64,000 nucleotides of DNA, taken from the NCBI RefSeq assembly GCF_024362485.1, contig NZ_CP101456.1, positions 1,612,001-1,676,000 of the forward strand. Reading direction: 5' to 3'. Position numbers and translations under genes: made by a program. This DNA comes from Natronobeatus ordinarius (GTDB lineage Archaea; Halobacteriota; Halobacteria; Halobacteriales; Natrialbaceae). Positions within the stretch are counted from its first letter, which is position 1. Each line of letters opens with the position of its first letter. Below the pieces are notes generated by a model, which was given only the letters and a program-made list of their open reading frames with translations, was not told the origin of the DNA and did no database searches. This document shows positions 1-8,977 of this stretch, piece by piece.

Positions 1-103
1 GTTCCCGAGGTCTACAGCGACCCGTCTCGCGGCGCCTCTCGCGTGGGGCGTGCCTCCTTGACAACGTTTTTGTCTCGATGCCCGGTGAGATACCAGCACC
101 CAG

Positions 104-164
104 TATGAGCCGACAGCACACGAACGTAGTCGTCGAGGTCGTTCGCCGGAGGGACGCTCCGTGA
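104..164 (+). CDS. possible 19-residue leader ORF ahead of hyuA
   Basis: A short reading frame starts at ATG 104 and reads MSRQHTNVVVEVVRRRDAP before a TGA at 162-164. That stop overlaps the GTG start of hyuA as GTGA, which would couple translation of the two. A TATA-like stretch (gtttttgtc, about 66-74) lies 30-38 bases upstream of the ATG, so a transcript could begin just before it. The peptide resembles no family I know. It may simply be a chance frame inside the hyuA leader. Confidence 0.3.
148..154 (+). promoter_or_regulatory. Shine-Dalgarno sequence of hyuA
   Basis: GGAGGGA ends seven to eight bases before the GTG at 161 and supports that GTG as the hyuA start. Ribosome binding sites this strong are uncommon among the mostly leaderless genes in this window. 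Confidence 0.6.
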
Positions 165-2176
165 GCGGCGACGCCCGGATTGGCGTCGACGTCGGCGGCA
201 CGTTCACCGACGTCACCCTCCTCACCGACGACGGCGAGCTCGTCACCGCGAAGGTCCCGTCGACCCCTGACCAGAGCGAGGGGGTCATGGCAGGTATCGA
301 GAAAGCGTGCACACGGGCCGGCGTCGATCCATCGGCCGTCGACGAGTTCACCCACGCCATGACCGTCTCGATCAACGCGCTGCTCGAGCGCGACGGGGCG
401 AAGACGGCGCTCGTCACGACAGTGGGCTTTCGCGACGTCCTCGAGATCGGCCGCCAGCAACGACCCGACCTCTACGACCTCGAGGTCGAGCGGCCGGCAC
501 CGATCGTGGCGCGACGGCGGCGATTTGAGGTGGACGAACGGGCGACGCCCGACGGCGTCGAGCGGCCGGTGACCGACGAGGCGATCGACGACGTGGCGGC
601 GGCGATCGAGGGCTGTGGCGCCGAGAGCGTCGCAATATCGTTTCTCCACGCGTACGCGACGCCGGCAAACGAGGCGCGCGTGGCCGAGCGATTGCGCGAA
701 CGCCTCGACGTCCCGGTGTCGGTCTCGCACGAAGTGCTCGCGGAGTTTCGCGAGTACGAGCGGACGTCCACGACGGCGATCGACGCCTACGTTCGTCCGG
801 CGATCGACGCCTACGTCGGCCGCCTCGCCGACCGGGCGGCAACGGCGGGCGTTCCCGAACCGCGGATCATGCAGTCGAACGGCGGCATCGCCGACGTCGA
901 GACGGTCTGCCGGCGGGCGGCGACGACCGTCCTCTCCGGGCCGGCGGCGGGCGTCGTCGGAGCGAGCCACGCGGCGGCGAGCGTAGCGGCCGGTCGCGAC
1001 CTCGATGGGCTGGTCACCTTCGACATGGGTGGTACCTCGAGCGACGTGAGCCTCGTGCGCGACGGTCGCGTCGAGCGGACCGCAGACACCGAAATCGACG
1101 GCCAGCCGATCCGGCTGCCGATGGTCGACGTGAACACGGTCGGTTCCGGCGGCGGGAGCATCGCCTGGGTAGACGAGGGGGGCGCCCTCCGAGTCGGCCC
1201 GCAATCTGCGGGTGCCGACCCCGGCCCGGCCTGTTACGGCCGCGACGGGACGGCGGCGACGGTCACCGACGCGACCGTCGTACTGGGGTACATCGGCGCG
1301 GACACCGCTCTCGGCGGCGAATTCACGCTCGAGGAGGCGGCCGCGTTCGACGCCCTCGAGTCGCTGGCCGAGACGGCTGGCCTCGACTCGGCGCTGGCGG
1401 CGGCCGAGGGAGTCTACCGGGTGGCGAACGCGACGATGACCCGAGCGATCCGCGGTGTGACGGTCGAACGCGGCTACGATCCCCGCGAATTCGGCCTGGT
1501 CGCGTTCGGCGGGGCCGGGCCAGTCCACGCCGCCGCGCTGGCCGAGCGCCTCGAGATCGACACTCTCGTCGTTCCGGTACCTGCGGGCGTCCTCTCGGCG
1601 TACGGACTGCTCTCGGCCGACGAGGCGTTCGACGCCGTGCGGACCCACCGCGTCGCCCTCGCAGATGCCGACGTCGACGCGATCGAGGCCGTCTACGACG
1701 ACCTCGTTGCGGACGCGCTCGGTGGCGTACGCAACCCCGACGCAGCCACCGTCGAGCGGTCGGCCGACTGCCGGTACGCGGGCCAGAGCTTCGAACTCGA
1801 GGTCTCCGTCGACGACCCGTTCGATCCGTTGGCCGTCGAGAAGCGGTTTCACGAGGCCCACGAACGAGCCTACGGCTACCGCACCGAGGCGCCGGTCGAA
1901 CTCGTCACCGTCCGGGCGACAGCCGTCGTCGAGCGCGACGTCGACGAGCCCAGCTACGAGGGCGAGGGCGACGCCCGGATCGGGACGCGCGAGGCGCGCT
2001 TCGACGGCGCGTTCCACGAGACCCCCATCTACGACCGGACGGCGCTCCCGGCCGGTGGGGCGCTCGAGGGGCCGGCCGTCCTCGAACAGCGCGAGTGCAC
2101 GACGGTCGTCCCGCCCGGCTGGCACGGGACGGTCGCCGACGACGGGACGCTCGTCCTCACGGGTGATCGCGAATGA
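161..2176 (+). CDS. hyuA: hydantoinase/oxoprolinase family subunit A
   Basis: This 671-residue protein belongs to the HyuA/OplA ATP-dependent hydrolase family, which with HyuB opens 5-oxoproline or N-substituted hydantoins. The N-terminal hydantoinase/oxoprolinase domain begins with the nucleotide-binding motif GVDVGGTFTDV near residues 8-18. A second actin-like ATPase signature, FDMGGTSSDVSLV, lies near residue 287. Length is normal for a separate archaeal A subunit. The GTG start is backed by a GGAGG box. The gene overlaps hyuB by four bases (ATGA), so the two form an operon. The convergent pcp gene downstream makes 5-oxoproline the likely substrate, but this is inference; N-methylhydantoin cannot be excluded. 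Confidence 0.9.
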   Translation: MSGDARIGVDVGGTFTDVTLLTDDGELVTAKVPSTPDQSEGVMAGIEKACTRAGVDPSAVDEFTHAMTVSINALLERDGAKTALVTTVGFRDVLEIGRQQRPDLYDLEVERPAPIVARRRRFEVDERATPDGVERPVTDEAIDDVAAAIEGCGAESVAISFLHAYATPANEARVAERLRERLDVPVSVSHEVLAEFREYERTSTTAIDAYVRPAIDAYVGRLADRAATAGVPEPRIMQSNGGIADVETVCRRAATTVLSGPAAGVVGASHAAASVAAGRDLDGLVTFDMGGTSSDVSLVRDGRVERTADTEIDGQPIRLPMVDVNTVGSGGGSIAWVDEGGALRVGPQSAGADPGPACYGRDGTAATVTDATVVLGYIGADTALGGEFTLEEAAAFDALESLAETAGLDSALAAAEGVYRVANATMTRAIRGVTVERGYDPREFGLVAFGGAGPVHAAALAERLEIDTLVVPVPAGVLSAYGLLSADEAFDAVRTHRVALADADVDAIEAVYDDLVADALGGVRNPDAATVERSADCRYAGQSFELEVSVDDPFDPLAVEKRFHEAHERAYGYRTEAPVELVTVRATAVVERDVDEPSYEGEGDARIGTREARFDGAFHETPIYDRTALPAGGALEGPAVLEQRECTTVVPPGWHGTVADDGTLVLTGDRE

Positions 2177-3795
2177 CGACGGCGCGACGCGACGGCGGTC
2201 CGGACGGCCTCGACCCGATCACGCTCGAGATCGTCAGGAACCAACTCGAGGGCGTCGCCGAGGAGATGGGCCAGGTGCTCGTCAGGAGCGCCTCCTCGCC
2301 GAACATCAAAGAGCGCCGGGACTGCTCGACGGCGCTGTTCGACGCCGACGGTCGGATGGTCGCCCAGGCCGAACACATCCCGGTTCACCTCGGGGCGATG
2401 CCCCAGGCGGTCGACGCGATTCGCGATCGGGAGCCGCAGCCGGGCGACGTGTTCGTCCTCAACGACCCGTTCGCCGGCGGGACGCACCTGCCGGACGTCA
2501 CGCTCGTCTCGCCGGTCGCGCCCCGCGGCCGGATCCTCGGCTACGCGGTCTCGCGGGCCCACCACGCCGACGTCGGCGGGTCCACGCCCGGCAGCATGCC
2601 CGCGGGGGCCACCGAGATCCACCAGGAGGGGCTTCGCATCCCCGGCGTCAGGCTCGTCCGCGAGGGCGACCTCGACGAGGACGTCCTCGAGTTGCTGCTC
2701 GCGAACGTCAGGAATCCCGACGAGCGACGTGCCGACCTGCGGGCGCAGCTGGCCGCGAACGACCGCGCCGAAGAACGCGTCGGCGAACTCGTCGACGAGC
2801 GCGGCGCAGCCGACCTCGAGGCGGCGTTCGACGCCGTCGTCGCGTACTCCCGCGAGCGGATCGTCGCCGAACTCGAGGCGTTCCCCGACGGCACCTACGA
2901 AGCCCGCGACGCCCTCGAGGGCGACGGCGTCACCGACGAGGACGTCCCGATCGCGGCGACGGTGACGATCGACGGCGCCACGGTATCCGTCGACTTCGCG
3001 GGGACGGCCGACCAGGTCGAAGGGAACATGAACGCGCCGCCGGCGGTCGCGGCCAGCGCGGTCTACTTCGTCGTCCGGTCTGTGACGGACCCGGAGATCC
3101 CGCCGAATCACGGCTGTTACGAGCCCATCGAGATCGACGTCCCCGAGGGATCCGTGCTGAATCCCCGGCCGCCGGCCGCGGTCGTCGGCGGCAACGTCGA
3201 GACCAGCCAGCGGGTGACCGACGTCGTCTTTTCGGCGTTCGCCGCGGCCGTCCCCGACCGCGTCCCCGCCCAGAGTCAGGGAACGATGAACAACCTCGTC
3301 GTCGGGAGCCGAGCCGCCGACGGCTTCACCTACTACGAGACGATCGGCGGCGGCCTCGGGGCTCGCCCGTCGGCCGACGGCATCGACGGCGTCCAGGTCG
3401 GCATGACCAACACGCTCAACACCCCCGTGGAGGCCCTCGAGACCGAGTACCCGCTGCGCGTCGAGCGCTACGCGCTCCGCCCGGACAGCGGCGGTGACGG
3501 CGAGTTCCGCGGCGGCCTCGGCCTCGAGCGCGCCGTGACGGTCGAGACCGACGCCGTCGTCTCGTTGCTGACCGAACGTCGGCGGACGCGCCCGGCGGGA
3601 GCGAACGGCGGCGACCCCGGCGCGGTCGGCCACAACCTCCTCGACGGTCGCGAGGTGCCCGCGAAGACCACCGAGTCGGTGCCTGCCGGAACGACGATCA
3701 CCGTCCTGACTCCCGGTGGCGGGGGCTACGGCGATCCAGCCGATCGTGATCCCGCCGCGCGCGAGCGCGACCGGCTGGACGAGAAGTCGTCGTAA
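2173..3795 (+). CDS. hyuB: hydantoinase/oxoprolinase family subunit B
   Basis: The 540-residue protein matches the hydantoinase B/oxoprolinase family and is the partner of HyuA. Characteristic stretches include [20 protein letters not shown] near the N terminus, the DPFAGGTHLPD block, NPRPPAAVVGGNVETSQR in the middle and the glycine-rich TPGGGGYGDP end. The ATG at 2173 overlaps the hyuA stop as ATGA, which implies translational coupling and a fixed stoichiometry. No membrane segment or signal is present, so the enzyme is cytoplasmic. Substrate cannot be read from the sequence; the neighbouring pyroglutamyl peptidase favours 5-oxo-L-proline. Confidence 0.9.
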   Translation: MTTARRDGGPDGLDPITLEIVRNQLEGVAEEMGQVLVRSASSPNIKERRDCSTALFDADGRMVAQAEHIPVHLGAMPQAVDAIRDREPQPGDVFVLNDPFAGGTHLPDVTLVSPVAPRGRILGYAVSRAHHADVGGSTPGSMPAGATEIHQEGLRIPGVRLVREGDLDEDVLELLLANVRNPDERRADLRAQLAANDRAEERVGELVDERGAADLEAAFDAVVAYSRERIVAELEAFPDGTYEARDALEGDGVTDEDVPIAATVTIDGATVSVDFAGTADQVEGNMNAPPAVAASAVYFVVRSVTDPEIPPNHGCYEPIEIDVPEGSVLNPRPPAAVVGGNVETSQRVTDVVFSAFAAAVPDRVPAQSQGTMNNLVVGSRAADGFTYYETIGGGLGARPSADGIDGVQVGMTNTLNTPVEALETEYPLRVERYALRPDSGGDGEFRGGLGLERAVTVETDAVVSLLTERRRTRPAGANGGDPGAVGHNLLDGREVPAKTTESVPAGTTITVLTPGGGGYGDPADRDPAARERDRLDEKSS

Positions 3796-3859
3796 CGCCA
3801 CCGCCAGCAGTCGTCAACCGCCAGCGCCGATCGCGGCGACGTCGGGTCGAGTGCGGGAC

Positions 3860-4480
3860 TCAGGCCGTCTCCGCGAGTACCGAGAGCGCCGCCTCGAGCC
3901 CGTCTGCCATCGCCTCGAAGCTCAGACTGGGCTCGTGGTCACCGCGTCGGGCGACTTCCTCGTGTGAGAACGGAACGTGAACGAACCCCGAACGAAGCGC
4001 GAGCTCGTTCGTTTCGGCGTGGTGGCGCGTCGCGTAGAGGACGTCGTTACAGAGGTGCGTTCCTGCCGTGTTCGAGAGCCGTGCCGGGACGCCGGCGTCG
4101 GTCATTGCGTCGACGACTTCACGGACGGGGAGGGTCGAGAAGTACGCCGCCGGGCCGTCGGGGACGACCGGGTCGTCGACGGGCGTCTGATCCGCGTTGT
4201 CCGGGACGTCGCCGTGGTCACGGACGTTGATCCCGATCCGCTCGACGGCGATCGACGGGGTCCCCGCCATCAGACCGAGTGAGAGGACCGCCTCGGGATC
4301 GTGCTCGTCGAGATGCTCGAGCAACGCGGGGAACGCGCGATCGAAGACGACGGGGAGCTCCCGGCCGACCACGTGCGCCCCACCGATCGTCTCCCCGTCG
4401 AGCGCCTCGGCGAGCCGTCTCGAGGGATTGGTCTCGTACTCGCCGAACGGTTCGTAGCCGGTAACGAGGATCGTGGTCAT
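3860..4480 (-). CDS. pcp: pyroglutamyl-peptidase I
   Basis: A 206-residue member of the C15 cysteine peptidase family that removes N-terminal pyroglutamate from peptides. The start MTTILVTGYEPFGEYETNPS is the family signature. The expected triad is visible: Glu80 in SIAVERIGINVRDHG, Cys144 in NTAGTHLCNDVLY and His168 in SGFVHVPFSHE. The length is typical. It faces hyuAB tail to tail with 64 bases between stops. Its product, 5-oxoproline, is what an oxoprolinase would consume, so the three genes may form a peptide salvage route ending in glutamate. Confidence 0.92.
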   Translation of the reverse strand: MTTILVTGYEPFGEYETNPSRRLAEALDGETIGGAHVVGRELPVVFDRAFPALLEHLDEHDPEAVLSLGLMAGTPSIAVERIGINVRDHGDVPDNADQTPVDDPVVPDGPAAYFSTLPVREVVDAMTDAGVPARLSNTAGTHLCNDVLYATRHHAETNELALRSGFVHVPFSHEEVARRGDHEPSLSFEAMADGLEAALSVLAETA

Positions 4481-4642
4481 CGACGTGCGTGACTATCGCT
4501 GCTACCGTCTCATCAAGTATCCGATGGCCGCGAGCGGGAGACGAGGCGGGCCGAGGCCGCCGTCGTACTGACGGTCGTGAGTCAGTTCCGACGCAACCGC
4601 AAGACGGTCAGCGGCTGTGTCGTAAAACAGTCATGATCCGTA

Positions 4643-6298
4643 TCAGACGTACCGACCCCGTCCCTCGACGTCACGGAGCCGCTCGAGGACCGCCCGGTCG
4701 CCCACAGCCTCGTACCCCTCCCGGAACGCGTCGCGAAGTGGCGCGGGCTCGTCGGCGGTCCCCACGAGGCTCCCCTCGAAGACGTGGAGGTCCATCGCGT
4801 AGTCTTCGACGTGGTCGGTGTGAAAGCCCAGGCCGAAGTCTATCAGGTAGGTCCGATCGGCGTCCACGCGGACGTTGCGCGTCGTCGGGTCGCCGTGGAC
4901 GACCCCCGCGCGGTGGATCGTCGCGAGGTGGCTCCCGACGGCGGCCACCCGGTCGGCCGTGAGCGCCTCGCGCAGGTCCGTCTCGCCGACGTACTCGAAC
5001 TCGAGGGTCGCCTCCCGGAGGTCGACGTCGTAGACGAGCGGTGTCGGGACGCCCTCGCGCCGGGCCAGGTTCGTGAGCCTGGCCTCGAGGGTCGTCCGCT
5101 CCCGGCGGAGGCGCTCGTCGAGGACGGGGTGGCGGTAGGACTTCGGGACGCGGCGCTTTCGCACGCGGCCGGCGTCGGCGTCGACGGTGACGATCGCCTC
5201 GGCGCCGCGGATCTCGCCGCCCTCGTCGTCGCGGCCGAACAGCTGTTCGCCGCCGTCGCGCCACGTCACGGGCACCTCGTCGGGACGGAAGTCGGGGTTC
5301 ACGGCCGAGGCCTCGAGCTCGAGGGTGTCGCCTGCTTCGTACATCTTCGCGCCCAGCACAGCGATCATGCCGGCGTTGTCCCGCAGGAAGCGGGGCTCGG
5401 GGGCGTGAAACTGTGCGCCGCGAGCCGCACACATCTCGGCGAGCATCTCCCGCAGGCGAGCGTTCTGCCCGACGCCGCCGCCGAGGACGAGTTCGTCGCT
5501 CCCGGTAAGCGAGAGCGCCCGTTCTGACACCTCGGTCAGCATCGCGAAGACGTTCTCCTGGAGCGAGTAACAGACGTCCTCGACGGGGACCCCATCGTCG
5601 TATGCCTGCTTGGCGGCGCTCATGATCCCCGAGAACGAGAAGTCCATCCCCTTCACGACGTAGGGGAGGTCGACGTACTCACCGTCTGCCGCCGCCCGTT
5701 CGACTTTCGGCCCACCGGGATGTGACCAGCCGACGTGGCGGGTAAACTTGTCGATAGCGTTGCCGACGCCCGTATCCATCGTCTCCCCGAGCATCCGGTA
5801 GCGGCCGTTGCGGTACGCCAGTAGGTGGGCGTTCGCCCCGCTCGCGTTCAGACAGACCGGCGAGGAAAAGCCCGACGTGTGGCGGCCGATCTCGAGGTGA
5901 GCCACCATGTGGTTCACCCCGATTAGGGGGACCTCGAGCGTCTGGCTCAGCGCCCGGGCGGCGGTGGCGACGATGCGGAGACAGGGGCCGAGGCCGGGGC
6001 CACGAGAGAAGGCGACGGCGTCAACGGGCGGCCCGTCGTCCGTCCCCCCGTGGGTCTCGTGGGTGTGTGTGAGCGCCGCCTCGACTACTCGAGGGATGGC
6101 GTCGTGCATGTGTTCGGCCGCCTCGCGGGGGTGGATACCGCCGCTGTCGGGCTGGTAGGCGTCGCTCTCGATGAATACGTCGTCGGTCGCGCCGTCGTAG
6201 ACGGCGGCGCTCGCCGCCCACGCCGTGCCCTCGATCCCGAGGACGCGAACCGGTTCGTTCACGGGTCGCTTCGCTCCCCGGTCACGGTTCCGAGACAT
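4643..6298 (-). CDS. kae1-bud32: bifunctional Kae1-Bud32 tRNA threonylcarbamoyltransferase/kinase
   Basis: This 551-residue fusion joins Kae1 (about 1-325), which transfers threonylcarbamoyl to A37 of ANN-decoding tRNAs, with the small atypical kinase Bud32 (about 345-551), both KEOPS subunits. The Kae1 part shows the metal-binding HMVAH in VNHMVAHLEIGRH and the ASGANAH and GGGVGQNARLREM blocks. The Bud32 part has HGDPTTRN (catalytic loop) and LIDFGLG (DFG). The fusion is standard in several archaea. It lies 21 bases after rps27ae in an apparent operon rps24e - rps27ae - kae1/bud32. Start ATG at 6298 fits the spacing. Confidence 0.95.
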   Translation of the reverse strand: MSRNRDRGAKRPVNEPVRVLGIEGTAWAASAAVYDGATDDVFIESDAYQPDSGGIHPREAAEHMHDAIPRVVEAALTHTHETHGGTDDGPPVDAVAFSRGPGLGPCLRIVATAARALSQTLEVPLIGVNHMVAHLEIGRHTSGFSSPVCLNASGANAHLLAYRNGRYRMLGETMDTGVGNAIDKFTRHVGWSHPGGPKVERAAADGEYVDLPYVVKGMDFSFSGIMSAAKQAYDDGVPVEDVCYSLQENVFAMLTEVSERALSLTGSDELVLGGGVGQNARLREMLAEMCAARGAQFHAPEPRFLRDNAGMIAVLGAKMYEAGDTLELEASAVNPDFRPDEVPVTWRDGGEQLFGRDDEGGEIRGAEAIVTVDADAGRVRKRRVPKSYRHPVLDERLRRERTTLEARLTNLARREGVPTPLVYDVDLREATLEFEYVGETDLREALTADRVAAVGSHLATIHRAGVVHGDPTTRNVRVDADRTYLIDFGLGFHTDHVEDYAMDLHVFEGSLVGTADEPAPLRDAFREGYEAVGDRAVLERLRDVEGRGRYV

Positions 6299-6319
6299 CG
6301 CAAATCGGTCGACGTCTCG

Positions 6320-6454
6320 CTACTCCCACTCGGTGTAGCCACACTTGCCGCAGTGGCGCCGGTCGCCGTGGTCGGCGAGGAACGTGTCGCCACAGCGGGG
6401 GCAGTTCTCGCGGTCGGTCGTCCCGTCGTCGTCGTAGAGTTCGTAGTGTGCCAT
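6320..6454 (-). CDS. rps27ae: small ribosomal subunit protein eS31 (S27ae)
   Basis: A 44-residue ribosomal protein read from ATG 6452-6454 to TAG 6320-6322. It begins [11 protein letters not shown] and carries one zinc ribbon with the pairs CPRC and CGKC, ending in GYTEWE, as in other haloarchaeal S27ae proteins. The start codon directly abuts the stop codon of rps24e (TAGATG) with no spacer, so the two are surely co-transcribed and probably translated by re-initiation. The pairing with S24e and Kae1 is conserved in haloarchaea. Confidence 0.95.
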   Translation of the reverse strand: MAHYELYDDDGTTDRENCPRCGDTFLADHGDRRHCGKCGYTEWE

Positions 6455-6769
6455 CTACGCTTCCTCCGCCTCGGCTTCGGCTTCTTCGTCGGCCGCGATC
6501 TTGTTGCGCTCGAGCATGTACTCCTGTTCGACCTCGGCGGCGTGGCCGGCCGTCTCGTAGACCTTCGCGTAGCCGACGGTCTTTCGCATGCCGAACTTGG
6601 TGTCCAGTTCGCGGACGACGACCTCGTCGGCGTCCTTGTTCAGCTTCGCGGCGAGACTGTCACGGACCTGCAGACGAGACGGCGTGGCCTCATCGTGGGT
6701 CAACTCGAACGTGACGTCCGTTCGGTGCAACATGGGGTTCTCCGATTCGGAGATGATGTCGACGTCCAT
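6455..6769 (-). CDS. rps24e: small ribosomal subunit protein eS24
   Basis: A 104-residue ribosomal protein S24e. The N terminus MDVDIISESENPMLHRTDV and the central stretch VVVRELDTKFGMRKTVGYAKVYE are family hallmarks. The C terminus is a short alternating Glu/Ala tail, a common haloarchaeal acidic extension. It is the first gene of the operon with rps27ae and kae1/bud32. A TATA-like element (ttttacac on the minus strand, about 6808-6815) lies 39-46 bases upstream, giving a leader of roughly 14 bases. Confidence 0.96.
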   Translation of the reverse strand: MDVDIISESENPMLHRTDVTFELTHDEATPSRLQVRDSLAAKLNKDADEVVVRELDTKFGMRKTVGYAKVYETAGHAAEVEQEYMLERNKIAADEEAEAEAEEA

Positions 6770-6973
6770 GATATCACTCAGTTACCCTACTATCCCCTCG
6801 TAGCGTGTAAAAGGATTTCGAACGCCACCCCGCCCGCGGTCGGTCCGCTCGGTGGGAGCCCCGAACCGGTCAGCTTCCCCGGACCGACGCGTCGTGACCA
6901 GTCGTCGCCGCCACGCCCTGCCCGGGATCGAGGATGAAAAAACGTATGCCACCTGACCTGATTGCTCCGGCAT

Positions 6974-8176
6974 ATGCCCTCCAGAAGAGACGTCCTCGCG
7001 GGGGTGGGAAGCACCCTCGCAGCCCTCGCCGCGGGCTGTACCGCCGCCGACGGCCGGACTCGAGGTGAGTCGATCGACTGGCCGATGGCTCGCTACGACG
7101 CCGCGGGGACTGGACACAGCCCCGACGCGTCGGGGCCGAAAGACGGCGTCCAGGTCGCGTGGGAGCGGGAACTCGACTCGTCGTTCATCGGCGTCACGCC
7201 GCCGATCCTCCTCGAGGGGACCCTCTACGCCGTCGGGAGAGCGATCGTCGCGCTCGAGGCCGAGACGGGCGAGGTTCGGTTCGTCCACGAGGGACCCTAC
7301 CGCTCGAGTCCCGCGCGGGCCGACGCCTCGATCTACCGGACCGACACGCTCGCGGTGAGTTCGCCCGCTGGCGTCGCCGGCCTGAACGCCGGCGGCGGGA
7401 TCGGGCTGGGACCGTTCGGCCGGATCGGCGTCGACCGCTGGCACGGCCCCGGCGAGCAGCCGGGTCGGAGCCCGCTGGGACCGCCGGACTCGCCACCGCC
7501 GGTCGCCGTCGACGACGCGATCTACGCCGCGGTCCCGGGAACCAACGACCTCGTCGCGCTCGAGGCGAACGACGGGACCGAACGGTGGCGTGTCTCCCAC
7601 GGGGCCGGGACCGGCCTCTACCGTCCCGCCGTCCGGGACGGCACCGTCTACGCCGTCGGCTACGCGCGCGAGCTCGGCGCCTACGACGCTGAGACGGGCG
7701 AGAACCGGTGGCTCGAGGCGGTCGACGACCTGACGCCCCACCCACCCGCCGTGTCCGAGGACGCCGTCGTCGTGGCGGGTCGCCACTCCGTGACCTGCGT
7801 CGAGGCAGACGACGGGAGCGTCCGCTGGTCGTACGACCACGACGGCAACGCCCACCAGGACGCGGCCGCCGCCGTCGCCGACGGTCGGGTCTTCGCCGTC
7901 GACGGAGTTGGCTCGTTGCACGCGATCGACCTCGAGACCGGCGAGGCGGACTGGACCGCGCCGTTCGGCGGCGTCGCGTCGCCGGTCGTCGCCGACGGCG
8001 TCGTCTACCTCACCCGAGGGTCGATCCGGCCCGTCTCGGCGTTCGACGCCGAAACGGGTGAGAAACGCTGGGAGTACGTCGCCCAGCCGTTCACGTCGCA
8101 GCCGATCGTCGGCGACGGGCGCCTGTACCTCGTCTCGAACCGTCGCGTGATCGCCCTCGAGGAGGAGAGCCGATGA
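6974..8176 (+). CDS. Tat-exported lipoprotein with PQQ-like beta-propeller repeats
   Basis: A 400-residue protein starting at ATG 6974 (a TTG lies four codons upstream). The N terminus has a twin-arginine signal, SRRDVLAGVG, and a lipobox ending LAAGC, so it is exported folded and lipid-anchored. The rest is a run of PQQ-enzyme-like beta-propeller repeats recognisable by W..E/W..P spacing and motifs such as ALEANDGTERWR, AYDAETGENRW, AIDLETGEADW and AFDAETGEKRW. No catalytic residues of a quinoprotein dehydrogenase are evident, so it may be a scaffold or binding protein. It overlaps the following membrane protein gene by four bases (ATGA). Confidence 0.85.
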   Translation: MPSRRDVLAGVGSTLAALAAGCTAADGRTRGESIDWPMARYDAAGTGHSPDASGPKDGVQVAWERELDSSFIGVTPPILLEGTLYAVGRAIVALEAETGEVRFVHEGPYRSSPARADASIYRTDTLAVSSPAGVAGLNAGGGIGLGPFGRIGVDRWHGPGEQPGRSPLGPPDSPPPVAVDDAIYAAVPGTNDLVALEANDGTERWRVSHGAGTGLYRPAVRDGTVYAVGYARELGAYDAETGENRWLEAVDDLTPHPPAVSEDAVVVAGRHSVTCVEADDGSVRWSYDHDGNAHQDAAAAVADGRVFAVDGVGSLHAIDLETGEADWTAPFGGVASPVVADGVVYLTRGSIRPVSAFDAETGEKRWEYVAQPFTSQPIVGDGRLYLVSNRRVIALEEESR

Positions 8177-8970
8177 CCGACGACGCGTTCGCCGGACGGG
8201 CGACGGGAGAGAACCGGAATCAGGGAATCACGGTCGGTGACACCCTCTCGGCGGCGCTCGCCCGTCTCCGGGACGATCCGCTCCTGGCCGTCCCATTCGC
8301 GCTCGCCGGCGTCGTCCTCTCGCTCCTCGACTGGCTTCGGGAACTGGACCCGATTCCGACGGTGGCCGCCGGCGGAGCCCGCGAGACGACGGTCGGCCTC
8401 GAGTTTCAGGGCTACCCGACGGGCGCGCCGGCGACCGCGCGACGGGTCGGCGCGCTGGTCGACCTCGAGACGCCGTCCCTGGGTTGGGCGGTCGGCCTCG
8501 AGTTCGTCGCCCTGCTCGCCGTCGCGGTCGCCGGCTGGTACACCATCGCCCGCGCCGCGGCCCTCGAGCGTACGGCGAGGGGGCTCGGGTCGTACGTCGG
8601 GTTCGTCGTCCTGGTCGTGGCGGCGGGTCGGTTGCTCGGCTCGATCGGCGACGTCACGCTCCCGGGGCTCGCCGGCCTGGTCGTCTTCTTGCTGGTGATC
8701 CTCGCGATCCTGGTCGCGTTCGCCCGACTCTTCCTCGCTCCCGGGCTCGCCGCCGCTGGATCGACGCCGCCGAGGGCGATTCGTCGAAGCGTCCGGCTCA
8801 CCGGCGGTTCGACGGGGCCACTCGTCGTGCTGGTGCTCCTCTACGGACTCGCGGCGTGGCTCCTCGGAAGCGTTCCACAGGTCGGCGTGCTCGTGAGCAG
8901 CGCCGTCGTCGCGCCCGTCCACGCGCTCTCAATCGTCGTCGGCCTCGAGCGTCTCGAGTGGGAGCCGTGA
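8173..8970 (+). CDS. multi-pass membrane protein of unknown function
   Basis: The 265-residue product has about five or six hydrophobic segments: around 37-55, 112-135, 140-158, 163-195 and 215-255. The soluble N terminus reads MTDDAFAGRATGENRNQ. It has no motif I recognise; similar haloarchaeal proteins are usually annotated only as hypothetical. The ATGA overlap with the upstream beta-propeller lipoprotein suggests the two are produced together and may act as a membrane complex with an extracytoplasmic propeller. That functional link is inference. Confidence 0.75.
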   Translation: MTDDAFAGRATGENRNQGITVGDTLSAALARLRDDPLLAVPFALAGVVLSLLDWLRELDPIPTVAAGGARETTVGLEFQGYPTGAPATARRVGALVDLETPSLGWAVGLEFVALLAVAVAGWYTIARAAALERTARGLGSYVGFVVLVVAAGRLLGSIGDVTLPGLAGLVVFLLVILAILVAFARLFLAPGLAAAGSTPPRAIRRSVRLTGGSTGPLVVLVLLYGLAAWLLGSVPQVGVLVSSAVVAPVHALSIVVGLERLEWEP

Positions 8971-8977
8971 GGCCCAG

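Noticed and set aside
2029-3801. 590-codon minus-strand open frame opposite hyuB
   Set aside because: It mirrors hyuB codon by codon in high-GC DNA, has no family motifs and is rich in Arg/Val/Asp as typical shadows are.
6782-7921. 379-codon minus-strand frame over the beta-propeller gene
   Set aside because: No motifs; overlaps a Tat lipoprotein with clear repeats on the plus strand.
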